DNA of 11,612 bases. It comes from Wenzhouxiangella sp. (GTDB taxonomy: Bacteria; Pseudomonadota; Gammaproteobacteria; Xanthomonadales; Wenzhouxiangellaceae). The position numbers and the translations under genes were made by a program. The DNA lies in the NCBI GenBank assembly GCA_021767625.1, contig JAASTB010000039.1, forward strand, positions 1-11,612. The letters are read 5' to 3'. Under the pieces are notes generated by a model. The model was not told where the DNA came from. It saw only the letters and a list, made by a program, of their open reading frames with translations, and ran no database searches. This document shows, in pieces, positions 1 to 5,795 of this stretch (position 1 is the first letter of the stretch; every line of letters begins with the position of its first letter).

Positions 1-2021
1 CCGGCCTCGAAGACCTCGGGCGCCTTGAACATCGCCATGAAGGCCATGAAGCCGCCGTAGGATCCGCCGTAGACGCCCACGCGCTCGGGGTCGGCGTCGT
101 GGTTTTCCACCAGCCAGTCGACCCCGTCGATCAGGTCTTCCAGCTCGGGGGTGCCCATCTGCCGGTAGATGGCGGTGCGCCAGTCGCGGCCGTAACCGGC
201 GCTGGCGCGATAGTCCATGTCGAGCACGTGGTAGCCGCGCTCGGTGAGCAGGTTGTGGAACATCTGCTCGCGAAAGTAGTTGGGATAGCGCAGCCAGGTG
301 TTCTGCAGGTAGCCGGCGCCGTGAACGAACAGCACTACCGGGTGCTTGTCGCCGCCCTGGGGCGGCTCGGCGCGCGCCGGGTAGAACTTGGACCAGACCG
401 GGCGGTCGACGTGGCTCGACGGCACGGCGACGATTTCCGGTTGCTGCCAGTCAACGCTCCTGAAGGCTTCGGTGCGGGTGTCGGTGAGCGACTCGAGTTC
501 GCCCGAATCGAGGCTGACCAGGGCGGCCTGCGGCGGCAGGTAGGCCTCCGAGTAGCGAACCAGCACGCGTTCGCCGCCACCCGGCAGGGCGGTGAAGGAC
601 TCGATGCCCTTGTGTTCGGTGATGCGCGCGAGTTCGTCGCCGTCCAGGTCCAGGCGATAGAGATCGTACTCCGTCGGGTGCGAGCGGTTGGTCAGCATCA
701 GCACCGTCTCGCCGTCGCTGGCAACGACGGGGTCGAAGACCTCGAAGTCACCGCGGGTGTGCTGCTGCGGATCGCCGGAACGGGCGTCGACGGTGTAGAA
801 GTGGCTGTAGCCGGTCTGCTCGGACAGCAGCCACAGGGTCTCGGATTCGGGCAGCCAGCCGAACTCGTTAAAGTACCAATTGATCCAGGCTTCATCGGTC
901 AGGCGGTGGCGGGGATTCAGGGTCGGTTCCTCCGCTGTCGTGTCGACCACCGCGAGCCAGCGGTCCTTGTTGTCGATGGCGCGCAGCTGCACGGCGAGCA
1001 GTTCGCCTTCCGGGTGCCACTCGACACCGTTGAGGCTGACCTCGCGCAGCTCGTCCTCGCCGAGCGGGTCGATGTCCTGTTCTTTCTTCAGGTCGGCCAG
1101 CGGGTCGGTGTCGATGCCGGGCAGGTCGTCGAGTGCCAGTTCGTGCTTTTCGCGCTGCTCCAGGTCGAGCAGCCACAGCGCCTGCGGCGCCGGAGCCTTG
1201 CGGCCGACCCGGGTGCGCACGTCCTCGACGTCGATGTAGCCCGACTGGGTCACGTAGTGCGGCATCTGGCCGGTCTGGCCCTCGTCGTGGCCGGCCGGTT
1301 GCACGGCGAGCAGCAGCCAGCGCCCGTCGGGAGAGAGGCTGGATGCGGCGGCTTCCATGCCCTTGCCCAGGTACCAGGGCGCGACCGAGCGGCTGGAGTC
1401 TTCGCTGGCGGCCTCTTCGGCCGCTTCGCGGGCCTCCTGCCTGTTTTCGCGCTCGTCGCGCAGGCTTTCGAAGAGCCTCAGTTGCATGCTGGCCAGGTCG
1501 TCTTCCGGCTCGGCGTCGGGCGCCTCTTCGAAGCGCAGGTCGGTCACCGGCCAGCTCAGGCGATCGACCAGGTCGTGGGTCCACCATTGGCTGCCGCGCC
1601 GGAAGATGACGCGATCGCCTTCGGGGCTGAATGCCGCGTCGGCATCGGCCGCCGTATCGCGGGTGAGTTGCAGCAGCTCGTCGCGGCCCGGCATGCGCGC
1701 AAAGAGGTTGCCGTCGCGCACGAAGACGATGCGGCCGGTCTGCGGATGAAGGATAGGGTCTGCGCCGTCGATGTCGGCCTGGTCCGCGTACGCCACGACG
1801 CTGTCTTCTCCGCTGTCGAGGTCGACGCGGTGGATGTCGAACAGTTCGCTGTCGTCGCGCTCGACGCGGTAGTAGACGGCCTCGCCGTCGAGCTGCCACC
1901 AGGCTTCCTCGACGGGCGGGCCGATCCACTGCGGGTCGGCCATGATCTGCTTGAGCTCGGGAGTCTGGGCCAGCGCGCTGCCGGCCAGCAGCACGGCGGC
2001 TGCCAGGAAAAGTCGCTTCAT
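1..2021 (-). CDS. S9 family (prolyl oligopeptidase/DPP IV-like) serine peptidase, C-terminus cut by window edge
   Basis: Probably a secreted or periplasmic peptidase that removes dipeptides or cleaves after proline. The reading frame stays open from ATG 2021 to the left edge (673 codons). It starts with a clear Sec signal peptide: MKRLFLAAAVLLAGSALA, with predicted cleavage after residue 18 before QTPEL. Residues about 50-450 have the repetitive Asp/Trp-rich pattern of the N-terminal beta-propeller, interrupted near 164-212 by a highly charged, probably helical insertion. The alpha/beta-hydrolase domain follows, with VHGAGY at 566-571, DYRASAGYG further on, and the nucleophile elbow GGSYGGF with catalytic Ser654 (codon at 60-62). 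The catalytic Asp and His lie beyond the window; family members usually run to about 700-800 residues. The ATG is preferred because the signal peptide begins there, although the ribosome binding site is weak. The gene is transcribed away from the DedA gene. The family call is firm; the substrate cannot be told. Confidence 0.93.
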   Translation of the reverse strand, partial: MKRLFLAAAVLLAGSALAQTPELKQIMADPQWIGPPVEEAWWQLDGEAVYYRVERDDSELFDIHRVDLDSGEDSVVAYADQADIDGADPILHPQTGRIVFVRDGNLFARMPGRDELLQLTRDTAADADAAFSPEGDRVIFRRGSQWWTHDLVDRLSWPVTDLRFEEAPDAEPEDDLASMQLRLFESLRDERENRQEAREAAEEAASEDSSRSVAPWYLGKGMEAAASSLSPDGRWLLLAVQPAGHDEGQTGQMPHYVTQSGYIDVEDVRTRVGRKAPAPQALWLLDLEQREKHELALDDLPGIDTDPLADLKKEQDIDPLGEDELREVSLNGVEWHPEGELLAVQLRAIDNKDRWLAVVDTTAEEPTLNPRHRLTDEAWINWYFNEFGWLPESETLWLLSEQTGYSHFYTVDARSGDPQQHTRGDFEVFDPVVASDGETVLMLTNRSHPTEYDLYRLDLDGDELARITEHKGIESFTALPGGGERVLVRYSEAYLPPQAALVSLDSGELESLTDTRTEAFRSVDWQQPEIVAVPSSHVDRPVWSKFYPARAEPPQGGDKHPVVLFVHGAGYLQNTWLRYPNYFREQMFHNLLTERGYHVLDMDYRASAGYGRDWRTAIYRQMGTPELEDLIDGVDWLVENHDADPERVGVYGGSYGGFMAFMAMFKAPEVFEA

Positions 2022-2056
2022 CGGTTCACTGCGGTGTGTTTGAGTTCCGAATCGGG

Positions 2057-2062
2057 ATTCTA
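2057..2062 (-). promoter_or_regulatory. Possible -10 element (TAGAAT) for the S9 peptidase gene
   Basis: Read on the minus strand, TAGAAT lies 35 bases before the peptidase ATG, giving an expected start of transcription near 2050 and a leader of about 28 bases. No good -35 hexamer lies 16-18 bases upstream, so such a promoter would need an activator. The dyad at 2105-2118 would be centred about 61.5 bases upstream of that start, a classic class I activator position for CRP/FNR-type proteins. This is a weak call based on one hexamer. Confidence 0.25.
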
Positions 2063-2104
2063 CACGGGATGGCGGGGGCGTCCGCCGGCCCCGGTCTTGC
2101 CCTT

Positions 2105-2118
2105 CTGACGCGCGTCAA
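2105..2118. promoter_or_regulatory. Operator-like dyad 1, CTGAC-GCGC-GTCAA
   Basis: The core TGACGCGCGTCA at 2106-2117 is a perfect 12-base palindrome. Written as 5-4-5 it is CTGAC-N4-GTCAA, the same architecture as dyad 2 at 2168-2181. The 5-N4-5 spacing and the TTGAY half-site resemble FNR/ANR-type boxes (TTGAT-N4-ATCAA), with a symmetric change at the fifth base. It lies between the divergent peptidase and DedA genes, upstream of both candidate promoters. The bound protein is unknown. Confidence 0.45.
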
Positions 2119-2136
2119 CGTACGCGGGGTTCGCGC

Positions 2137-2164
2137 TTGCGCCCGATGACGGGGCGGTTACAAT
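2137..2164 (+). promoter_or_regulatory. Candidate sigma70 promoter for the DedA-glycosyltransferase pair
   Basis: TTGCGC at 2137-2142 and TACAAT at 2159-2164 are separated by 16 bases, a reasonable -35/-10 pair. The expected start of transcription is near 2171, about 38 bases before the DedA ATG. The start would fall inside dyad 2, which suggests repression there, while dyad 1 sits about 60 bases upstream of it. Confidence 0.5.
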
Positions 2165-2167
2165 CCG

Positions 2168-2181
2168 TTGACAGTCGTCAA
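2168..2181. promoter_or_regulatory. Operator-like dyad 2, TTGAC-AGTC-GTCAA
   Basis: Perfect 5-base inverted repeat with a 4-base spacer. Its centre (2174.5) is exactly 63 bases, six helical turns of 10.5 bp, from the centre of dyad 1 (2111.5), so both sites face the same side of the DNA. It overlaps the predicted transcription start of the DedA promoter, a typical repressor position. The TTGACA it contains could be mistaken for a -35 element, but no convincing -10 follows it. Confidence 0.5.
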
Positions 2182-2208
2182 TGACAAGTGAATTGCGGGG
2201 AGAGAGGG

Positions 2209-2805
2209 ATGCAGGAGGCGGCCGGAATCTTCCAGCCGGTGCTGGACCTTGTTGCCGCATATCCTTACCTGATGCTTTTCGTCGGCCTGCTGCTGGCCGG
2301 CGAAGTCGTGCTCTTGCCCGCGCTCTACCTGGCGACCACCGGGCGACTGGACCCGGTCGCCGTGATCCTGGTGGCAGTGGTGGCCACGATGCTTTCCGAC
2401 CTGGCCTGGTTCATGATCGGCCGATGGTCGCCCTCCGGCGCCGTGGAGAAGATGCGGCAGCGGCATTCCAGCCGGGTGGTCAATCGGCTGCAGGGCCTTT
2501 TTTCGCGCAGCGGCCCGCGGCTCCTCTTCCTGTCGAAGTTTGTCTATGGCACGCGCATTGCGGCCCAGGTCCTGGCCGGAGCGCTGAACATGCGCTTTCG
2601 TATGTGGGTCGCGGTCAATTTCGCAGCGGTCGTCACCATTACCCTGGCCATGGCCGGGCTGGCCTGGGGCGTGGTCGGCACCGCGCAGCATCTCGAGCAA
2701 TTGGTCGAGCATATCGAGGTCGCTTTCCTGCTGTTCCTGCTCCTGGCGATTGCCGCCTACCTGTTCGTCGGCACCATGATGAGGAAACGATGGTTTCGGT
2801 CGTGA
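2209..2805 (+). CDS. DedA/VTT-superfamily inner-membrane protein
   Basis: A 198-residue membrane protein of the DedA (SNARE-associated, VTT) type. DedA-superfamily proteins are implicated in transbilayer movement of lipids, including undecaprenyl phosphate, and in membrane energetics. Hydrophobic segments lie at about 19-45, 50-72, 131-152 and 170-193, with a semi-hydrophobic, probably re-entrant stretch at 105-126. Family-like features are Glu32 in the first segment, Asp64 followed by the FMIGR end of the second, and the block K110-F-V-Y-G-T-R116 before A123-G124 and M128. Many family members have R-F-x-P-G-x-R in that block, so the Lys and the missing Pro are departures. The ATG at 2209 is chosen over an in-frame GTG at 2188 because GGGGAGAG (2197-2204) sits at ribosome-binding distance. 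The last 16 bases overlap the glycosyltransferase gene, which indicates translational coupling. Membership of the broad superfamily is likely; the exact role is not determined. Confidence 0.75.
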   Translation: MQEAAGIFQPVLDLVAAYPYLMLFVGLLLAGEVVLLPALYLATTGRLDPVAVILVAVVATMLSDLAWFMIGRWSPSGAVEKMRQRHSSRVVNRLQGLFSRSGPRLLFLSKFVYGTRIAAQVLAGALNMRFRMWVAVNFAAVVTITLAMAGLAWGVVGTAQHLEQLVEHIEVAFLLFLLLAIAAYLFVGTMMRKRWFRS

Positions 2806-3485
2806 TAGCTGCCTACAACGAGGCGGCCACGGTGGGCCGGGCGGTGTCCGACGTCATCGGGCACCCCCAGATCGAGGAAGTGATCGTGGTCGACGACGGC
2901 TCGACCGACGAGACCGCCGAGCGCGCGGCCGCGGCGGGCGCCCGGGTCCTGCGCCTGAAGGACAACGGCGGCAAGGCGGCCGCGCTCGAGGCGGGGGTGG
3001 CGCAAGCCGCCAGCGACCTGTTGCTGTTCCTCGACGCCGACGTGACCGGACTGACCCACGAAGCGATCACGCGGATCGTGCGCCCCGTTGCAGAGGGCAG
3101 GGTGGACATGCACGTCGGATTGCGGGCCCGAAAGACCTTGTGGCTCAACCGCCTGCTGCACGTGTTTCCCATCATCGGCGGCGAGCGGGCGGTGACGCGG
3201 CGCATCTGGAACCTGGTGCCCGAGCGTCACAAGCGCGGCTATCGCATCGAAGTGGCGCTCAATCACACCGCCAAGCGATACGGGCGCGGCATGAGCTTCG
3301 ACCTGGTCACTGGCGTGACGCATCGCACCAAGGAGAGCAAATTCGGGTGGCGGCGAGGGATGGCTCGGCGCCTGGCGATGATCGGCCAGGTGACCGCCGT
3401 CACCTGGAGCCTTTACATCGTCGGTGGCCTTCGTGATATCCTCTCGCGTCCCGAGTCGGAGCAAGTCGACGACCCGGGCGGCTGA
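2790..3485 (+). CDS. Family 2 glycosyltransferase (GT-A fold)
   Basis: A 231-residue enzyme that transfers a sugar from a nucleotide-sugar donor; donor and acceptor are unknown. The GT2 N-terminal nucleotide-binding half is clear: VSVVIAAYNE at 2-11, the VVDDGSTDET strand and loop with Asp35/Asp36, NGGKAAAL at 59-66, and the metal-binding LDADV at 81-85. The later GYRIEVALN stretch recalls the acceptor-side region of dolichyl/polyprenyl-phosphate sugar transferases. There is no clear transmembrane anchor, although a hydrophobic stretch near the C-terminus (around MIGQVTAVTWSLYIVGG) could associate with the membrane. The ATG at 2790 is chosen because the GT2 fold begins there and GAGGAAA (2781-2787) precedes it; in-frame sequence upstream is only a shadow of the DedA gene. 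The overlap with the DedA gene suggests an operon and perhaps a shared polyprenyl-phosphate substrate (inference). Confidence 0.85.
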   Translation: MVSVVIAAYNEAATVGRAVSDVIGHPQIEEVIVVDDGSTDETAERAAAAGARVLRLKDNGGKAAALEAGVAQAASDLLLFLDADVTGLTHEAITRIVRPVAEGRVDMHVGLRARKTLWLNRLLHVFPIIGGERAVTRRIWNLVPERHKRGYRIEVALNHTAKRYGRGMSFDLVTGVTHRTKESKFGWRRGMARRLAMIGQVTAVTWSLYIVGGLRDILSRPESEQVDDPGG

Positions 3486-3519
3486 TCTCCGGCCGAGACG
3501 CGATTTTTGAGGATCGGGC

Positions 3520-3548
3520 TTGCAAAGAATCGGAGTCGATCCTATAAT
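3520..3548 (+). promoter_or_regulatory. Strong sigma70 promoter of the initiator tRNA and rimP-truB operon
   Basis: TTGCAA at 3520-3525 and a perfect TATAAT at 3543-3548 are separated by the ideal 17 bases. The expected start is near 3555, only a few bases before the tRNA. It is the best promoter in the window and the only clear one for the whole translation operon downstream. Confidence 0.85.
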
Positions 3549-3560
3549 TGCGAATTCGAT

Positions 3561-3637
3561 TGCGGGGTGGAGCAGTCTGGCAGCTCGTCGGGCTCATAAC
3601 CCGAAGGTCGCAGGTTCGAATCCTGCCCCCGCTACCA
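3561..3637 (+). tRNA. Initiator tRNA-fMet (CAT anticodon), CCA encoded
   Basis: The 77-base cloverleaf folds cleanly. Acceptor arms are 3561-3567 and 3627-3633, the D stem is GAGC/GCTC, the anticodon stem TCGGG/CCCGA encloses loop CTCATAA with anticodon CAT at 3595-3597, the T stem is GCAGG/CCTGC, and discriminator A is followed by CCA. Three initiator hallmarks are visible: three G-C pairs in the anticodon stem (GGG 3590-3592 with CCC 3600-3602), an A11-U24 pair in the D stem, and no Watson-Crick pair at 1-72. Here the 1-72 mismatch is U-U rather than the C-A of E. coli. Its position just before rimP-nusA-infB matches E. coli metY. It is a working initiator tRNA by every visible criterion. 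Confidence 0.97.
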
Positions 3638-3651
3638 GGTTTTTGGAGAAG

Positions 3652-3681
3652 AAAAAAGCCCCTGGTCAAAGGGGCTTTTTT
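3652..3681 (+). terminator. Intrinsic terminator/attenuator between initiator tRNA and rimP
   Basis: AAAAAAGCCCC (3652-3662) and GGGGCTTTTTT (3671-3681) form a perfect 11-bp stem around an 8-base loop, ending in a run of six T. It begins 15 bases after the tRNA CCA. Only 44 bases separate it from the rimP start and they contain no recognisable promoter, so the operon must be fed by partial read-through or regulated antitermination. The A-tract also makes it potentially bidirectional. NusA, encoded two genes downstream, modulates intrinsic termination, so autoregulation is plausible (inference). Confidence 0.85.
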
Positions 3682-3702
3682 CGTTCAGGGCCGAAGAAAG
3701 CC
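3673..3702 (+). promoter_or_regulatory. Alternative RNA hairpin overlapping the terminator
   Basis: GGCTTTTTTCG (3673-3683) can pair with CGAAGAAAGCC (3692-3702): 11 contiguous pairs with one U-G wobble (3679 with 3696) and an 8-base loop at 3684-3691. It shares bases 3673-3681 with the 3' arm of the terminator, so the two structures exclude each other. Because it forms only after polymerase passes the terminator, it may shape the read-through leader (RNase III processing, rimP initiation) rather than act as a classic antiterminator. Seen by pairing only; no energy was computed. Confidence 0.5.
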
Positions 3703-3718
3703 GTTTCAGGGCCGGAGA
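3683..3718 (+). repeat. Short direct repeat in the rimP leader
   Basis: TTCAGGGCCG occurs at 3684-3693 and again at 3705-3714, 21 bases apart (two helical turns). Extended to 15 bases (3683-3697 and 3704-3718) the copies match at 13 positions. The second copy runs into the rimP ribosome binding site GGAGAGA (3714-3720), so it could be a protein- or RNA-binding site, or chance. Confidence 0.45.
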
Positions 3719-3725
3719 GATAGCC

Positions 3726-4208
3726 GTGGCAGTGAGCGACAAGCTGGAATCGTTGCTGGCACCGCTGGTCGAGGATCTCGGATACGAGTTCGTCGGCATC
3801 GAGTACCAGCCCAATCCCAAGAATCGGTTGATCCGGCTCTACATCGACCGGCCGGAAGTCGGCATCGGCATCGACGATTGCGAGCGCGTCAGCCGTGAAG
3901 TGTCGGCCTTGCTGGACGTCGAAGATCCGGTCAGCGGCCAGTACACGCTGGAAGTCTCTTCTCCGGGCATCGAGCGGCCGCTGTTCACCGGCGCGCAGTT
4001 CTCGCAGTTCGTCGGCGAGATGGCGAAGGTCATGCTGGCCGCGCCCGTCGAGGGTCGGCGCAAGTTCAAGGGCGTGATCGTCAGCGCCGACGACGACGAG
4101 GTGGTACTCGAGGTCGACGGAGAACGCCACACCCTGGTCGTCGCCGACATTCAGCGCGCCAACCTGGCGCCCGACGTGGACGCCCTGCTGGCGGAGAAGC
4201 GGCATTAA
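3726..4208 (+). CDS. rimP: Ribosome maturation factor RimP
   Basis: A cytoplasmic 160-residue factor needed for maturation of the 30S subunit, where it assists assembly around S12; family members are usually about 150 residues. The N-terminal alpha/beta domain carries LGYEFVGIEY at 18-27 and the C-terminal part is a small beta-barrel. The signature YTLEVSSPGIERPL (73-86) is intact. The start is GTG 3726, five bases after the strong ribosome binding site GGAGAGA at 3714-3720; no ATG fits. It is the first protein gene after the initiator tRNA and terminator, and leads into nusA after 36 bases. Expression probably depends on read-through from the tRNA promoter. Identity rests on both sequence signature and gene order. 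Confidence 0.96.
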   Translation: MAVSDKLESLLAPLVEDLGYEFVGIEYQPNPKNRLIRLYIDRPEVGIGIDDCERVSREVSALLDVEDPVSGQYTLEVSSPGIERPLFTGAQFSQFVGEMAKVMLAAPVEGRRKFKGVIVSADDDEVVLEVDGERHTLVVADIQRANLAPDVDALLAEKRH

Positions 4209-4244
4209 AAACGGATTCGTAACGAGCTTTTGCGGAACTTGGCA

Positions 4245-5774
4245 ATGATGAAGAAGGGCAAGGAAATCCTGCAGGTGGTCGAGGCCGTCTCGAACGAGAA
4301 GGGCCTGGACCGCGAGACGATCTTCGAGGCCATCGAGGCCGCGTTGGCATCGGCTGCGCGTCGTCGCCACCCGGAGGACATCGAGGTGCGCGTCGCCATC
4401 GACCGCGACACCGGCGAATACGAGGCCTTCCGCCGCTGGGAAGTGATTCCCGACGAAGGCGAGACGGTCGGCGAGGACGAGGAAGAAGTCGAACTGGAAT
4501 CCGAAGATCGCCAGATCCGCCTTGTCGACGCCAGGAAACACGATGCCGATCTCGCTGTGGGCGACTACATCGAAGAGCCGATGGAGCCGCCGGAGTTCGG
4601 CCGCATCGCCGCCCAGGCCGCCAAGCAGGTCATCGTCCAACGCGTCCGCCAGGCCGAGCGCGCCAAGGTGGTAGAAGCTTACGAAGAGCGCGTCGGCGAA
4701 CTGATCAGCGGACAGATCAAGCGCATGGAAAAGGGCGGCATCATGCTCGACCTCGGCGAGAACGCCGAGGCCTTCATTCCGTCGCGCCACACGATTCCCG
4801 GCGAAACCGCGCGAATCAACGACCGCGTTCGCGGCTACCTCTACGAGGTGCGCCCGGAAGTACGCGGTCCGCAGCTGTTCGTCAGCCGCACCATGAACGA
4901 GTTTCTCATCGAGCTGTTCAAGCTCGAGGTGCCCGAGATCGGTCAGGATCTGATCGAACTCAAGGGCGCGGCCCGCGATCCGGGCCGGCGCGCCAAGATC
5001 GCCGTGCACGCCCTGGATGACCGCACCGATCCGATCGGCGCTTGCGTCGGCATGCGCGGTTCGCGCGTGCAGGCCGTCTCCAACGAGCTGGCCGGCGAGC
5101 GCATCGACATCATCCTGTGGGACGAAAACCCGGCGCAGTTCGTGATCAACGCGATGGCGCCGGCCGAAGTCCACTCGATCGTCGTCGACGAGGACACCAA
5201 CAGCATGGATATCGCCGTCGAGGAAGAGAACCTCTCGCAGGCGATCGGCCGCGGCGGGCAGAACGTGCGCCTGGCTTCCGAGCTGACCGGTTGGAACCTC
5301 AACGTGATGACCATCGAGGAAGCCGAGCAGAAGAGCGAATCGGAAGCGCGCACCATTCTCGAGATGTTCAAGGCCAAGCTGGACGTCGACGAGGAGGTCG
5401 CCGGCATCCTGGTCCAGGAAGGCTTCACCAACGTCGAGGAAGTGGCCTATGTGCCCGAGAGCGAACTGCTCGACGTCGAGGAGTTCGACGAGAACGTCGT
5501 CTCCGAGCTGCGCCAGCGCGCCCGTGATGCCCTGCTGACGCAGATGATCGCTTCCGAGGAGGAACTCGAGGAGCACAAGCCGGAGCAAGATCTGCTTGAT
5601 TTGGAAGGCATGACCGATACCATTGCCTACCGCCTGGCCGAGAAGGGCATCCGCACGCGCGACGATCTGGCCGAGTGCGCCACCGACGAGCTCGAGGAAA
5701 TCGAAGGGCTCGATCCCGAGCTGGCCGCCGACCTGATCATGAAGGCTCGCGCGCACTGGTTTGCCGAGGAATAA
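4245..5774 (+). CDS. nusA: Transcription termination/antitermination factor NusA
   Basis: A 509-residue RNA-polymerase-binding factor controlling pausing, intrinsic and Rho termination, and antitermination. The N-terminal polymerase-binding domain begins KEILQVVEAVSNEKG and runs to about residue 130. It is followed by an S1 domain (about 150-212), KH1 with GMRG at 269-272, KH2 with GRGG at 335-338, and two C-terminal acidic helix-hairpin-helix repeats (about 383-430 and 449-507), as in E. coli (495 residues). ATG 4245 is chosen: the ORF can be extended to TTG 4230, but the family starts a few residues before KEILQVV, and GGAA (4234-4237) is well spaced. A second ATG follows directly at 4248. 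Its place downstream of an intrinsic terminator allows NusA-level feedback on its own operon (inference). Confidence 0.97.
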   Translation: MMKKGKEILQVVEAVSNEKGLDRETIFEAIEAALASAARRRHPEDIEVRVAIDRDTGEYEAFRRWEVIPDEGETVGEDEEEVELESEDRQIRLVDARKHDADLAVGDYIEEPMEPPEFGRIAAQAAKQVIVQRVRQAERAKVVEAYEERVGELISGQIKRMEKGGIMLDLGENAEAFIPSRHTIPGETARINDRVRGYLYEVRPEVRGPQLFVSRTMNEFLIELFKLEVPEIGQDLIELKGAARDPGRRAKIAVHALDDRTDPIGACVGMRGSRVQAVSNELAGERIDIILWDENPAQFVINAMAPAEVHSIVVDEDTNSMDIAVEEENLSQAIGRGGQNVRLASELTGWNLNVMTIEEAEQKSESEARTILEMFKAKLDVDEEVAGILVQEGFTNVEEVAYVPESELLDVEEFDENVVSELRQRARDALLTQMIASEEELEEHKPEQDLLDLEGMTDTIAYRLAEKGIRTRDDLAECATDELEEIEGLDPELAADLIMKARAHWFAEE

Positions 5775-5795
5775 AACGAGATTCGAGGAATAGAA

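Noticed and set aside
99..2108. A 669-residue plus-strand open frame
   Set aside because: It is antisense to the S9 peptidase, whose minus-strand frame has a signal peptide, GGSYGGF and family architecture. Long opposite-strand frames are common in GC-rich DNA.
2168..2173. TTGACA as a -35 element for the DedA gene
   Set aside because: No plausible -10 lies 16-18 bases downstream, and any start would be inside or after the ATG; it is better explained as half of dyad 2.
3479..3508. Possible terminator after the glycosyltransferase gene
   Set aside because: Only a 4-bp stem (CGGC with GCCG) can form and the five-T run is 8 bases away from it, too weak to call.
3666..5756. A 696-residue minus-strand open frame
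   Set aside because: Shadow of rimP and nusA, both recognised by signature; it even crosses the intrinsic terminator.
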